Notes: a model not told the origin generated them from the letters alone. A DNA stretch of 64,000 nucleotides from Labilithrix sp. (GCA_019637155.1 JAHBWE010000013.1:1-64000), one strand, 5' to 3'; counted from the first letter of the stretch, positions 32,259 to 43,881 are shown. Made by a program: numbers and translations.

Positions 32259-34837
32259 GCGAGCACCCGGAGGTCTCGGGCCCGCGCGGCCCGCTCCGTC
32301 GCGCGGTCGAGGCCCTCGTCGCGTTGGCCGTCGCGCGGCCGTGGCTCGTGATCGTCCTCTCCCTCGTCGCGATCGGCTGCGCGCAGCTCTACATCCGCTC
32401 CCGCCTCGAGCTCAGGTCCGACTTCCTCGAGCTCTTGCCGCGCGACTCTCCCGGCTTCGTCTCGTTCGAGCAGCAGCTCCACCGCGTCGGCGGCGCGGCC
32501 ACGCTCTACGTCATCGTGGAGTCGCCCGACCGCGCGGCGAACGAAAAATTCATCGACGACCTCGCCGCCGAGGTGAAGAAGATCGAGCCCGACCTGGTCT
32601 CCTACGTCGAGGACGGCTCGAAGGAGGTCCGCGCCTATTTCCAGGCCAACAAGTGGCTCTACGCCGATCTCGCCGACCTCGAGAAGGCCGACCAGAAGCT
32701 CGACAACCAGATCGCCATAAAGAGCGGAATGGTTGAAAATCTCGAAGGCGATGAAATCCAACCGAAGGCGTCCGACGCGGGCGCCGAGCGCGCGCTCGGG
32801 ATGGACGACTACAAGGCGCGCTGGGACCAGCAGGCGAACAAACACGACGACTTCCCGACCGGCTACTTCGCGACGAAGGACGGCCGCATGCTCGGCATCC
32901 GCATCGTCTCGCCGTCGACCGGCACCGGCGATCGCGGCGGCGACGTGCTCCTCGAGCGGGTGAAGGCGATCGTCGAGGACCTCGACCTCCCCGCGCGGCA
33001 TCCCGAGATGAAGGTCGGCTACGCCGGCGACATCCCGAACGCGATCGCGGAGAAGCAGTCGATCGTGACGGAGGCCGCGACCGCGACCGCGATCGCGACG
33101 ATCGTGATCCTGATCGGCATCTTCACGTTCTTCCGCTCGTTCTCGGCGGTGTTCGTGATGCTCCTGCCCGCCGCGCTCGGCGTCGCGTGCGCGTATTCGT
33201 TCGCGACCGCGACGTTCGGCTACGTGAACACGTCGGGCGCGTTCCTCGGCGCGATCATCTTCGGCAACGGCATCAACTACCCGATCGTCCTCTTGAACCG
33301 CTACCGCGAGTTCACCGCGCGCGGGATGACGCCCGACGTCGCGAAGAAGGCGGCGGTGTGGAACGCGTTCCGCGCGGAGCTCGTCGGCGCGAGCGTCGCC
33401 GGCATCGCCTACGGCTCGCTCGTCATCACGCGGTTCCGCGGCTTCAGCCAGTTCGGCATGATCGGCTTCGTCGGGATGCTCCTCGTCTGGCTCTCGATCA
33501 TCCCGCTCGTCCCCGCGACGGTGACGGTCTTCGAGCGCCTCCGCGCGAAGCCGTGGTACCGGCCCGTCGCGCGCCTCCGCGAGGCGATCTTCGGCGCCCC
33601 CGTCATCCGGCACCTCTTCCCGGAGGTGAAGAGCGACGGCTCGCGCGGAGAGGTCGTCAACACCATCGCGCGGATCACGGAGCGCTACCCGCGCGTCATC
33701 CTCGCCGGGGCCGCGCTCGTCACGCTCGCGGCGCTCGTGAAGATCCCGGGCTTCCTCGCCGATCCGTGGGAGTACAACTTCGCGCACCTCGGCTCGAAGG
33801 CGTCGAAGACGGGCGGGGCGGGGGAGTGGTCGGTGAAGGCGGAGAGCGTCTTCGGCGGCAAGATGAACGTCGCCGGCGCGCTGATGCTCGCCGACAAGCC
33901 CGAGCAGACGCCGGCGGTGAAGAAGCAGATGCTCGCGAACGACGCCGCCGACGAGGAAGGCAGGCTCATCGCCGACATCGCGACGGTGTACGATCTGCTC
34001 CCCGGACCGCCGGAGGAGCAGCAGAAGAAGCTCGAGGTGCTCGAGCGCATCCGCGACCGCCTCACCCCGCGCGTGATGCACGAGATGAAGGAGGACGAGC
34101 GGAAGACGCTCGACGAGCTGAAGCCGCCGGAGGACCTGAAGGTGCTGGAGGCGAAGGACCTCCCCTCCCTCATCCGGCGCCGCTTCGAGGAGCGCGACGG
34201 CACGCTCGGCACCGTCCTCTACGTGAAGACGGGGAGCGACGTCTCGCGCTCGAACGGCAAGAACATGCTCCGCCTCGCGAAGACGACGGACAACGTGCAG
34301 CTCCCGGACGGCACGATCGTGCACACCGCGAGCCGCTCGACCGTGTTCGCGGAGATGATCCGCTCGATGGAGCGCGACGGCCCGCTCGCGACCGGCGCGT
34401 CGCTCATCGCGGTGTCGATCGTCGTCCTCCTCGCGACCTCGAGCCTCCGCGGCTTCGCCTCCGTCATGATCTCGCTCGTCCTCGCGGTCGTGTGGATGGT
34501 CGGCCTCGCGGCGTGGTTGGGGTGGCGGCTCAACTTCCTGAACTTCATCGCGCTGCCGATCACCTTCGGCATCGGCTGCGAGTACCCGTTCAACATCTTC
34601 GATCGATCGCGCCTCCTGAAGGGCGACATCACGCTCGCGCTGAAGCGGAGCGGCGGCGCGGTCGCGCTCTGCAGCTTCACGACGACGATCGGCTACGGCT
34701 CGCTCGTCTTCGCCGACAACCAGGCGCTCCAGTCGTTCGGTCACCTCGCGATGAGCGGCGAGGTCCTCGCGATCGGCGCGGCGCTCTTCGTGCTGCCGAG
34801 CATCCTCCACGTGTGGCGCGCGCGCGCGCGGGCCTAA
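32255..34837 (+). CDS. RND/MMPL-superfamily transporter
   Basis: 860 residues with the RND duplication: one N-terminal helix, a large periplasmic loop, about five helices, then a second copy of helix, loop and five helices. Landmarks are ELRSDFLELLPRDSPGFVSF after helix 1, FGNGINYPIVLLNRYREF in the first half and GIGCEYPFNIFDRSR in the second, the usual helix 4 region of MMPL/HpnN proteins. Such proteins carry lipids (hopanoids, mycolates, glycolipids) from inner to outer membrane using the proton gradient. Coupled to the glycosyltransferase by ATGA. Its stop codon overlaps that of the convergent lipoprotein gene. Confidence 0.9.
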   Translation: MSEHPEVSGPRGPLRRAVEALVALAVARPWLVIVLSLVAIGCAQLYIRSRLELRSDFLELLPRDSPGFVSFEQQLHRVGGAATLYVIVESPDRAANEKFIDDLAAEVKKIEPDLVSYVEDGSKEVRAYFQANKWLYADLADLEKADQKLDNQIAIKSGMVENLEGDEIQPKASDAGAERALGMDDYKARWDQQANKHDDFPTGYFATKDGRMLGIRIVSPSTGTGDRGGDVLLERVKAIVEDLDLPARHPEMKVGYAGDIPNAIAEKQSIVTEAATATAIATIVILIGIFTFFRSFSAVFVMLLPAALGVACAYSFATATFGYVNTSGAFLGAIIFGNGINYPIVLLNRYREFTARGMTPDVAKKAAVWNAFRAELVGASVAGIAYGSLVITRFRGFSQFGMIGFVGMLLVWLSIIPLVPATVTVFERLRAKPWYRPVARLREAIFGAPVIRHLFPEVKSDGSRGEVVNTIARITERYPRVILAGAALVTLAALVKIPGFLADPWEYNFAHLGSKASKTGGAGEWSVKAESVFGGKMNVAGALMLADKPEQTPAVKKQMLANDAADEEGRLIADIATVYDLLPGPPEEQQKKLEVLERIRDRLTPRVMHEMKEDERKTLDELKPPEDLKVLEAKDLPSLIRRRFEERDGTLGTVLYVKTGSDVSRSNGKNMLRLAKTTDNVQLPDGTIVHTASRSTVFAEMIRSMERDGPLATGASLIAVSIVVLLATSSLRGFASVMISLVLAVVWMVGLAAWLGWRLNFLNFIALPITFGIGCEYPFNIFDRSRLLKGDITLALKRSGGAVALCSFTTTIGYGSLVFADNQALQSFGHLAMSGEVLAIGAALFVLPSILHVWRARARA

Positions 34838-36153
34838 CGGCAGCCGGCGGGCGGGACCGGGATCTTCTGGTCGTAGGCCTTGAAGCGGACGAACGTGGGC
34901 TGCTGCTCGGCGCCGAGCGCGGCGTAGGCCGGGTAGTAGACGTATTGCCCGTCGAACACCGCGCCCCAGTAGCGGGTCGAGGGGATCGCGAGCGCGGCGC
35001 CGACGACGATGTCCCACGACGCGGGGTCGGCGAGGCCGCCCTGCGTGTCGAAGCGCGTGAAGATCGTGTTCTGGGTGCCGACCGGGTACGGCGCGAGGTA
35101 GAGGAAGCGGCCGTCGTAGGCGCCGCCGATGAAGCCGCGCGTGAGCGGGTTCTTCACGTTCGTCGGCTGCGACTCCCACCCCGCGTCGAGCGCGCCCGTG
35201 TGCGGGCGGCGGAGGAGCTTCACCGGCGCGGACGCGTCCTTGGTGTTGTACTGCGTGAAGTAGAGGTGCTGCGCGGTCGCGATCGTCCCGTGGACGTACG
35301 CGAACTCCTCGCCGAGCGCCGCGACGTCGAAGGCCTCCCACGAGGTCTCCGCCCCGATCGGCTTCGTCTGATCCCAGCGCGCGAGGCACGCCGTCGCCGC
35401 GCTCGCGGACGGGCCGAGGTACGTCTGCGTGCCGATGCAGGCGCCCTCGGCCGTCGCCGCGCACTCGAAGGCGGCGGCGTCGGGCGTCCCCACCGTCCAG
35501 CCGGCGTCGAACGACTCGTCCTTGTGCGTGAGCGGGACGAGGGCGGTGCTGTTCGTGTAGACGGTGCCGCCGCCGTTGAGTGGGAGCGCGGTGTTGTAGT
35601 TGACCGCGCCGGCGTTGAGCGTGGTCGCGTTGAAGGTCTGCCACGAGCTCCCGAAGCTGAAGTCGTTCGGGTTGAGGCGCGTGTCGTAGCGGAGGAAGAC
35701 GCCGTCCTGGTACCCCGCGACGACGAGCCAGGGCCCGTCCATGATCGCGGCGAGGTGCGGGCCGGCGGTGCCGCCGATCGCGGTCTCGGGATCGAACGCG
35801 AGCCACGCGCTCGGCTCGTCGAACGTCGCGGCGGTCGTGTCGTAGCGGAGGATGCGGGAGCCCGTCAGCCCGGCGTCGGGGCCGTCGAAGTCGGCGGCGC
35901 GGAGGAAATAGACGAAGCGCCCGTCGAAGGGGCCGGCGAGGTAGCTGCCGCCGTTGCCGGCGTAGGTCGACCAGCGCGTGGGGTCGTCGAGGCGGCCGGG
36001 CAGGTTCGGCTCCGCGGCGTCGGGCGCCTCGGCCTCCGGCCCGCTGTCGCTGCTCGGCGCGGGCTCGTCGTAGCCGGGCGGATCGAGGCCCAGGACCACG
36101 CTGCAACCCGCGAGGACCAGGATCCCCAGAAAGCCGAAGGCCCTCCGCCGCAT
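34834..36153 (-). CDS. Large secreted lipoprotein, beta-repeat type
   Basis: 439 residues. The leader ends in LAGC with lipidated Cys17, followed by SVVLGLD and an Asp/Pro/Ser-rich spacer. The mature part contains repeats of a ~55-residue pattern built around FDGRFVYF, MDGPWLVVAGY, YDGRFLYLAPY and FDGQYVYYPAY, which together suggest a beta-propeller-like fold. No enzyme motif is visible. Similar Asp-spaced lipoproteins are abundant in Polyangia, mostly of unknown role. A TAGTCT hexamer lies 8 nt before the ATG and GAGGAC nearby could act as weak ribosome-binding site. The start is 55 bp from the divergent kinase gene. Confidence 0.75.
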   Translation of the reverse strand: MRRRAFGFLGILVLAGCSVVLGLDPPGYDEPAPSSDSGPEAEAPDAAEPNLPGRLDDPTRWSTYAGNGGSYLAGPFDGRFVYFLRAADFDGPDAGLTGSRILRYDTTAATFDEPSAWLAFDPETAIGGTAGPHLAAIMDGPWLVVAGYQDGVFLRYDTRLNPNDFSFGSSWQTFNATTLNAGAVNYNTALPLNGGGTVYTNSTALVPLTHKDESFDAGWTVGTPDAAAFECAATAEGACIGTQTYLGPSASAATACLARWDQTKPIGAETSWEAFDVAALGEEFAYVHGTIATAQHLYFTQYNTKDASAPVKLLRRPHTGALDAGWESQPTNVKNPLTRGFIGGAYDGRFLYLAPYPVGTQNTIFTRFDTQGGLADPASWDIVVGAALAIPSTRYWGAVFDGQYVYYPAYAALGAEQQPTFVRFKAYDQKIPVPPAGCR

Positions 36154-36188
36154 GTCCTCAAAGACTACCCGAACCCGCGCGTGGTCGA

Positions 36189-36194
36189 TATCGT
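36189..36194 (+). promoter_or_regulatory. -10-like element of the second kinase-TPR operon
   Basis: TATCGT, 14 nt before the ATG at 36209. The divergent lipoprotein has its own TAGTCT about 15 bp to the left on the other strand. Confidence 0.4.
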
Positions 36195-36208
36195 TTCCAA
36201 AGGCCTGA

Positions 36209-37678
36209 ATGCAGCCCGAGTTGCACCAGCCGCTGCTCTCGAAAGGGGACCTCGTCGCGGGTCGCTATCGGGTCGAGCGCGTGATCGGCGCGGGTGGGAT
36301 GGGTCAGGTCGTCGCGGCGCGCCACGTCGAGCTCGGGAACCTGTTCGCGATCAAGGTCCTCCGCCCGTCCGAGGACCACGCCGTCGCGGTCCGCTTCATG
36401 CGCGAGGCCCAGGCGGTCGCGCATCTGAGGAACGACCATGTCGTCCGCGTGCACGACGTGGGGCAGATGGCCAACGGGCTGCCGTACATCGTGATGGAGC
36501 ACCTCGACGGGCAGGACCTCGGCGCGCTCCTCGCGGCGCGCGGCCCGCTCGCGATCGACGAGGCGGTCGGCGCGATCCTCGAGGCGTGCGAGGGGCTCGC
36601 GGAGGCGCACGCGCTCGGGATCGTGCATCGAGACCTGAAGCCGCAGAACCTCTTCCTCGCGCGGAAGTCGACCGCCGGCGACGCGATCGTCAAAGTCGTG
36701 GATTTCGGGCTCGCGAAGAGCATCACCCAGGGCAACGGCCACGGCCTCTACGCGAAGGCGACGCTGCAGGGGGAGATCGTCGGGACCGGCGGCTACATGG
36801 CGCCGGAGCAGATGAACGGGGAGGCGACGCCGCGCTCGGACGTGTGGGCGCTCGGCGTGACGCTCTACCGCCTGCTCACCGGCAAGCACCCCTTCGCGGG
36901 GAAGAACGCGGTCGAGCTCTCGGTCGCCGCGCTCACCGCCGACTTCCGCCCGACCTCGCTCTTCCGCCCCGACGTCCCGCCGGCGATCGAGGCCGTGATC
37001 GCGCGGTGCCTCCGGAAGATGCCGGAGGAGCGCTACCCGGACGCGCGCGCGCTCGGCGACGCGCTCCTCGCCGCGTTCGGCGTCGATCCGGTGCCCGAGA
37101 GCCGGTCGTCCGCGTCGCTCACGCGCGGGGCGCCGCGCTCGGCCGCGGCGTTCGTGCGGCGCGACGACGAGACGGCCACGATCGTCGTGAACCCGAGCCG
37201 GCTCGCGGCCCAGTCCGTCGACACGACGGCGGCGTTCACGACGTCGGAGCAAGGCCTCGGCCGGCTCGATCGTCGTTCGCGCTTGATGCTCTTGTGGAGC
37301 GGGATCGCGCTGACCTCGGCGGTGCTCTTCCTCATCACCGCGGTCTGGTGGCGGCGAAGCGCGACGGAGGCCCATCGCGAGAACGACCTCGCCGCGCAGA
37401 CGCCGCCGCCTTTGCCGGCGCCCGCGCCTCCACCACCTCCTCCGCCTCCGCCTCCGCCGGCGCCGGTCGAGACGGTCACCGCGCCGCCGGAGCCCGAGCC
37501 TCCGCCGGCCGAGAGCGTCGCGGTCGCCCCGCCCCCGGAGCCGCCGCCCCCGGAGCCGCCGCCTCCGGAGCCGCCGCCTCCTCCGCCCGCGGTCGATCCG
37601 GTGCCGGCGACCGAGGCCGCTCCCGTTCAGCCGAAGAAGCCGCCGCCGAAGAAGAAGGTCCTCTATGAAACGCCTTAG
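36209..37678 (+). CDS. Hanks-type Ser/Thr protein kinase, membrane-anchored
   Basis: 489 residues. Kinase domain about 18-285 with GAGGMG (27-32), FAIKVL lysine, HRDLKPQN (140-147), DFGLAKS and GTGGYMAPEQM; all catalytic residues present. A transmembrane helix at about 357-379 separates it from a periplasmic tail of ~110 residues, almost purely Pro/Glu/Ala with runs such as PPPPPPPPPP, ending in PKKPPPKKKVLYETP. The tail cannot fold and may span the peptidoglycan or act as a spacer. It overlaps the next gene, a TPR membrane protein, by 14 bp, so the two are certainly co-translated. Confidence 0.93.
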   Translation: MQPELHQPLLSKGDLVAGRYRVERVIGAGGMGQVVAARHVELGNLFAIKVLRPSEDHAVAVRFMREAQAVAHLRNDHVVRVHDVGQMANGLPYIVMEHLDGQDLGALLAARGPLAIDEAVGAILEACEGLAEAHALGIVHRDLKPQNLFLARKSTAGDAIVKVVDFGLAKSITQGNGHGLYAKATLQGEIVGTGGYMAPEQMNGEATPRSDVWALGVTLYRLLTGKHPFAGKNAVELSVAALTADFRPTSLFRPDVPPAIEAVIARCLRKMPEERYPDARALGDALLAAFGVDPVPESRSSASLTRGAPRSAAAFVRRDDETATIVVNPSRLAAQSVDTTAAFTTSEQGLGRLDRRSRLMLLWSGIALTSAVLFLITAVWWRRSATEAHRENDLAAQTPPPLPAPAPPPPPPPPPPPAPVETVTAPPEPEPPPAESVAVAPPPEPPPPEPPPPEPPPPPPAVDPVPATEAAPVQPKKPPPKKKVLYETP

Positions 37679-38575
37679 CGTCGCGCTCGCCGCGCTCCTC
37701 TGGACGTCCGTCGCCGCCGCGCAGGAGCCGCCGCCCGCCGAGCCCTACATCGCGAAGTTCAACGAAGGCCGCGCGCTCGTGAAGGCGAACAACTACGCGG
37801 AGGCGGTCGACAAGTTCAAGGAGAGCGTCGCGCTGAAGCCCGCGTCGGGCACGTACTTGAACCTCGGCGACTGCTACGAGCACCTCGGTCGCTACGCGTC
37901 CGCGATGGAGGCGTTCGAGAAGGCGCTCGAGCTCGCGGCGGACAACAACCAGCCCGATCGCGAGAAGGAGGCGTCCGACCGCGCGGGCAAGCTCCAGCCG
38001 ATGGTCTCGAGCATCACCGTGACGTCGGCGGTGAAGGACGCGAAGGTGACGGTCGACGGCGCGCCCGCGACGCTCGGGCAGGCGTTCTCGGTCGACGGCG
38101 GCCTCCACGTCGTGCACGTCGAGCTGAGCTGCAAGCGGCCGAAGGACATCCCGGTCACCGTCGCGATGAAGTCGGACACCCAGACCGTCGCGATCGATCC
38201 GGCGACGCTCGACCCCGATCCTTCGTGCGCGAGCCAGCCTCCGTCGCGGGAGGGGATGAGCAGGCCGCGGTTCTTCTCGTACGTGATGGGAGGCGCCGCG
38301 GTCTTGTCGCTCGGCATCGGCGTCGCGATGGGGATCGTCGCGTCGAGCCGCCAGGACGACCTCGAAGGCCTCTGCGCGAGCTACCCCACCGGCTGCGCCC
38401 CGGCGCGCAAAGCTCAGATCGACGAGAAGTACGACCAAGCGTCGAGCGCGGCGACGGCCTCCACCGTCGCCTTCATCGCCGCGGTCGCGTTCCTCGGCGC
38501 GGGGATCGGCCTCTACGTCTTCTCTCCCGAGTGGCAGTCCAAGAAGGCGGGCTGGGCCCCGGGTCGCTTCACGTT

Positions 38576-38579
<4 letters not shown>
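37665..38579 (+). CDS. TPR-containing membrane protein paired with the kinase
   Basis: 304 residues. Signal peptide ends near VAAAQE; TPR helices at about 27-105 (AKFNEGRALVKANNYAEAVD, YLNLGDCYEHLGRYASAMEA); a beta-rich PEGA-like domain (about 108-190) with AKVTVDGAPATLGQAF; then two membrane segments near 206-228 and 265-288, with a Cys pair between them (LCASYPTGC). The architecture equals that of the protein at 13463-14461. Its ATG lies inside the end of the kinase gene. The TPR and beta domains would be periplasmic, so it may be the sensory or scaffolding partner of the kinase. It converges with bipA; the stops overlap by 3 bases. Confidence 0.85.
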
Positions 38580-40462
<1,883 letters not shown>

Positions 40463-40617
40463 GATGGGCCGTGGTTCGTAGTCGCAGGGCCGAGCCGAAG
40501 CAAGCGGAGCTGTTGGGATTAACCTCGGATCGCCGTGGAAGAAGAGCGCGACCTTGCGTGTCAGATGCCCGCGATCCATACCGCTGTCCCAACCCGCTCG
40601 CCTTTTTCGAGGTTTCC

Positions 40618-42192
40618 ATGAGTCTTCTTCACGTGCGCCGTCGCGACGTCCTTCTTGGAGCAGGCGGCTTCACGCTCGCGCAGCTCGTAGGCTGCGCCGG
40701 CAAGCCGGCCGACACGCCGGCGACGGCGAAGAACGCCGCGACCGTCACGCCTCCGCCCGCGGTGAAGCCGGGGCTCGTGCTGGCGTACTTCGGGCAGTTC
40801 GGGGTCGACGAGAACCTGATGCGCGAAGGCCTCGCCGCCGCGCTCGCGAAGGGCGCCGATCGCGCGGACCTCTACTTCGAGCACAAGGTGACGACGTACC
40901 TCACGCTCGAGGACGGGGAGGTGAACCGCGCCTATACGGCGGTCGATCTCGGCGTCGGGGTGCGCGCGGTGAAGGGCGACCAGACCGGTTATGGCTACAC
41001 CGAGGAGCTCACGGTCGACGCGATCCGGCGCGCCGGTCAGACCGCGGCGTCGGTCGCGAGCGGCCCCGCGCGCTCGGCGCCGGCGGCGTTCGACGTCGGG
41101 CCGCTCCCGAAGCGCTACACCGCGAAGGTGCCGTGGGACACGGTGAAGGCCGACCAGCGGCTGCCGCTCCTCGCGCGCATCGACGCCGAGACGCGCGCGG
41201 CGGACGCGCGGATCAAGAAGGTCCGCGCCTCGATGGCGGACGACTACGGCGCGATCCTGGTGGTCGACCACGAGGGCCGCGTGTTCGAGGACGTCATCCC
41301 CAACACGTCGCTCTACGTGAACTGCACGGCGGAGGACAAGGGCCGCCGCGAGACGAACGGACACAACGTCGCCGCGCGAGCGGGGCTCGAGTTCTACACC
41401 GACGATCGGATGGCGCGCCTCATCAAGGAGGCGGCACGATCGACGATCGTCCTCTTCGACTCGACCCCGGCGCCGCTCGGCGAGATGCAGGTCGTCCTCG
41501 CGCCGGGCGCGTCCGGCATCCTCCTCCACGAGGCGATCGGCCACGGCATGGAGGCCGACTTCAACCGCAAGAACGCGTCGATCTACGCCGACCGGATCAA
41601 CAAGCCGATCGCGAAGCCGATCGTCAGCATCGTCGACGACGGCACGATCGACTTCGCGCGCGGCGCGATCAACGTCGACGACGAGGGCAACCCCGCCGAG
41701 AAGACGGTGCTCGTCGACAAGGGCACGCTCGCGACGTACCTCCACGACTCGATCTCGGCGAAGCACTACGGCGTGAAGTCGACGGGGTCGGGGCGGCGGG
41801 AGAGCTTCCGCCACGCGCCGCTGCCGCGCATGCGCGCGACCTACATGCTCCCGGGGCCCCACACCGAGGAGGAGATCATCAAGTCCGTGAAGAAGGGCGT
41901 CTACTGCTCGAAGTTCACGAACGGCCAGGTCCAGATCGGCGCCGGCGATTTCACCTTTTACGTGAAGAACGGCTTCCTCATCGAAGACGGGAAGCTCACC
42001 AAACCCGTCACCGACGTGAACCTGATCGGCAACGGGCCCAAGGTCCTCGAGCAGGTCGACATGGTCGCGAACAAGCTCGAGTTCGACGAGGGCGGCTGGA
42101 CGTGCGGGAAGGCGGGGCAGTCGGTCCCGGTCTCGCTCGGCATGCCCGCCGTGCGCGTCGCGAGCATCACCGTCGGCGGAAGGAAGGCCTGA
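40618..42192 (+). CDS. tldD: TldD-family metalloprotease with Tat/lipoprotein signal
   Basis: 524 residues. The zinc motif HEAIGHGMEAD begins near residue 304 and the family landmarks GAFTFYV-like (ADFTFYVKNGFLIEDGKL) and GTLATYLHDS are present. TldD with TldE/PmbA cuts small peptides or matures peptides such as microcins and degrades antitoxins. Unusually for TldD, which is normally cytoplasmic, the N-terminus carries a twin-arginine motif RRRDVLL (7-13) and a lipobox LVGC with Cys26, so it should be exported folded and lipidated. ATG 40618 has GAGG 5 nt upstream. The upstream 155-bp spacer separates it from divergent bipA. The PmbA gene follows 1 bp later. Confidence 0.92.
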   Translation: MSLLHVRRRDVLLGAGGFTLAQLVGCAGKPADTPATAKNAATVTPPPAVKPGLVLAYFGQFGVDENLMREGLAAALAKGADRADLYFEHKVTTYLTLEDGEVNRAYTAVDLGVGVRAVKGDQTGYGYTEELTVDAIRRAGQTAASVASGPARSAPAAFDVGPLPKRYTAKVPWDTVKADQRLPLLARIDAETRAADARIKKVRASMADDYGAILVVDHEGRVFEDVIPNTSLYVNCTAEDKGRRETNGHNVAARAGLEFYTDDRMARLIKEAARSTIVLFDSTPAPLGEMQVVLAPGASGILLHEAIGHGMEADFNRKNASIYADRINKPIAKPIVSIVDDGTIDFARGAINVDDEGNPAEKTVLVDKGTLATYLHDSISAKHYGVKSTGSGRRESFRHAPLPRMRATYMLPGPHTEEEIIKSVKKGVYCSKFTNGQVQIGAGDFTFYVKNGFLIEDGKLTKPVTDVNLIGNGPKVLEQVDMVANKLEFDEGGWTCGKAGQSVPVSLGMPAVRVASITVGGRKA

Positions 42193-42193
42193 G

Positions 42194-43528
42194 ATGAGCG
42201 CAGAGACGAAGGCGCTCGCGGAGTCGGCGAAGACCGCGCTCCAGCTCGCGAAGAAGCACGGCTGCTCCGACGCGTCGGCGAACGCGTCGATGGAGCGCGA
42301 GGTGAACACGCAGTGGCGCGACGGCAAGATCGAGAAGGTCTCCGACGCCACGAGCAAGTCGGTGTCGCTCGGCGTCTACGTCGACGGCAAGTACGGCTCG
42401 ATGACTACGAACGACCTCCGCCCCGCCGCGCTCGACAAGTTCGTCGCCGACGCGGTGTCGCTCGTGCGCGCGCTCGCGAAGGACCCGCACCGCAAGCTGC
42501 CGGATCCGTCGCTCTACGCGGGCCGGCACGAGGGCGACCTCGAGATCTTCGATCCCGACGTCGCGGGCCTGACGTCGGAGATGCGGGTCGCGCGCGCCCG
42601 CTCGCTCGAGGAGGCGGCGCGCTCGGTGCCGGGGAGCGACAAGATCGTCTCCGTCACCACGAACGTCGGCGACTCGACCTACCACTCGTTCCGCGTCACG
42701 ACGAACGGCTTCGAGGGGGGCTATCGCGCGACGTCGATCTGGGTCGACGCGGAGACGGCGGTGAAGGACGACGACGGCCGCCGGCCCGAGGACTACTCCG
42801 CGGCGGCGGTGCGGTTCGCGAAGGACCTGCCGTCGGACGCGGAGATCGGCAAGGACGCGACGCTGCGCGCGCTCGCGAAGCTCGGCGCGAAGAAGATGGG
42901 CTCGGGCACGATGCCGATCATCGTCGAGGCGCGCGCGGCGCGCGGCCTCCTCGGGCACCTGATGGGCCCGATGAGCGGCGGCGCGCTGCAGCAGAAGCAG
43001 TCGTTCTACGAGGGCCGGATCGGCAAGCAGGTGGCGAGCAAGGCCTTCACGCTCACGGACGAGCCGCTCGTCAAGCGCGGCCTCGCCTCGCGCGCCTTCG
43101 ACTCCGAGGGCATCACGGCGAAGCCGCGCGCGCTCATCGAGAAGGGCGTGCTGAAGTCGTACCTCCTCGACACGTACTACGCGTCGAAGCTCGGCCTCTC
43201 GCCCACCACCGGCCGCGTCTCGAACCTGGTCGTGGCGCCGGGCACGAAGTCGCTCGCGACGCTGCTCAAGGACATGAAGAACGGCATCCTCGTGACGTCC
43301 TTCCTCGGCGGCAACTCGAACTCGACGACGGGCGTATTCTCCCTCGGCCTCGCGGGCTACCGCGTCGCGAACGGCGAGAAGAAGGAGGCGGTCTCGGAGA
43401 TGAACCTCTCGGGGAAGCACGTCGACTTCTGGTCCAAGCTCGTCGCTGCCGGCGACGACCCGTACCGCTGGTCCTCGTGGCGGTCCCCGTCCCTGATGTT
43501 CGACGGCACCTCGATCGCGGGCAAGTAG
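42194..43528 (+). CDS. pmbA: TldE/PmbA-family partner of TldD
   Basis: 444 residues, the non-zinc partner subunit; the HExxxH motif is absent, as expected. Landmarks: SMEREVNTQWRDGKIEKVS near the start, SVSLGVYVDGKYGSM, GLASRAFDSEGITAKPRALI in the middle and SFLGGNSNSTTGVFSLGLAG near the C-terminus, all typical of PmbA. There is no signal peptide: the protein starts with the soluble MSAETKALAESAKT. That sits oddly with the export signal on the adjoining TldD, because the two normally form a heterodimer. A good ribosome-binding site (GGAAGG) overlaps the end of tldD. Possibly co-exported with the Tat partner. Confidence 0.93.
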   Translation: MSAETKALAESAKTALQLAKKHGCSDASANASMEREVNTQWRDGKIEKVSDATSKSVSLGVYVDGKYGSMTTNDLRPAALDKFVADAVSLVRALAKDPHRKLPDPSLYAGRHEGDLEIFDPDVAGLTSEMRVARARSLEEAARSVPGSDKIVSVTTNVGDSTYHSFRVTTNGFEGGYRATSIWVDAETAVKDDDGRRPEDYSAAAVRFAKDLPSDAEIGKDATLRALAKLGAKKMGSGTMPIIVEARAARGLLGHLMGPMSGGALQQKQSFYEGRIGKQVASKAFTLTDEPLVKRGLASRAFDSEGITAKPRALIEKGVLKSYLLDTYYASKLGLSPTTGRVSNLVVAPGTKSLATLLKDMKNGILVTSFLGGNSNSTTGVFSLGLAGYRVANGEKKEAVSEMNLSGKHVDFWSKLVAAGDDPYRWSSWRSPSLMFDGTSIAGK

Positions 43529-43536
43529 CGGCTGCG

Positions 43537-43881
43537 ATGCGAACGACGCAAATGCTGGTCTGCGTGGGCGCGCTCGCGTTGGGCGCGTGCTCGCCGCATG
43601 TCGGGGGGCTCGCGAGCTTTCCCGTCCTCTCGAAGGCGCCGCTCGCGGGGTACGAGAAGGTCGCCGACGTCGACGAGAAGCGCTGCTCGCACGTCGTCCT
43701 CTTCGTCGGCTGGGGCGACGACGCGAACCACGAAGCGCTCGTCACCGATCTCCTCCAGCAGCACAAGGGCGACGCGATCGCCAACGCGGAGCTGACCTTC
43801 TTCTCCATCCCCGCCCTCGTCTACAACCAGCGCTGCGCCCGCGTTCGCGGCACCGTCGTGCGGAGAGCAGGTGGCGCGTGA
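43537..43881 (+). CDS. Small lipoprotein, TRL-like, copy 1
   Basis: 114 residues. The leader ends in LGAC with lipidated Cys18. The mature part carries KRCSHVVLFVGWGDDAN, then a helix and VYNQRCARVRGTVV, a pattern like TRL-type lipoproteins, though this is a weak family guess. The following gene encodes a related protein: both have a Cys-Ser followed by a hydrophobic LF strand, an alternating middle and a final Cys before a beta strand. ATG 43537 lies 8 bp after pmbA, so it is probably co-transcribed with tldD-pmbA. Its TGA overlaps the next GTG (GTGA). Confidence 0.7.
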   Translation: MRTTQMLVCVGALALGACSPHVGGLASFPVLSKAPLAGYEKVADVDEKRCSHVVLFVGWGDDANHEALVTDLLQQHKGDAIANAELTFFSIPALVYNQRCARVRGTVVRRAGGA

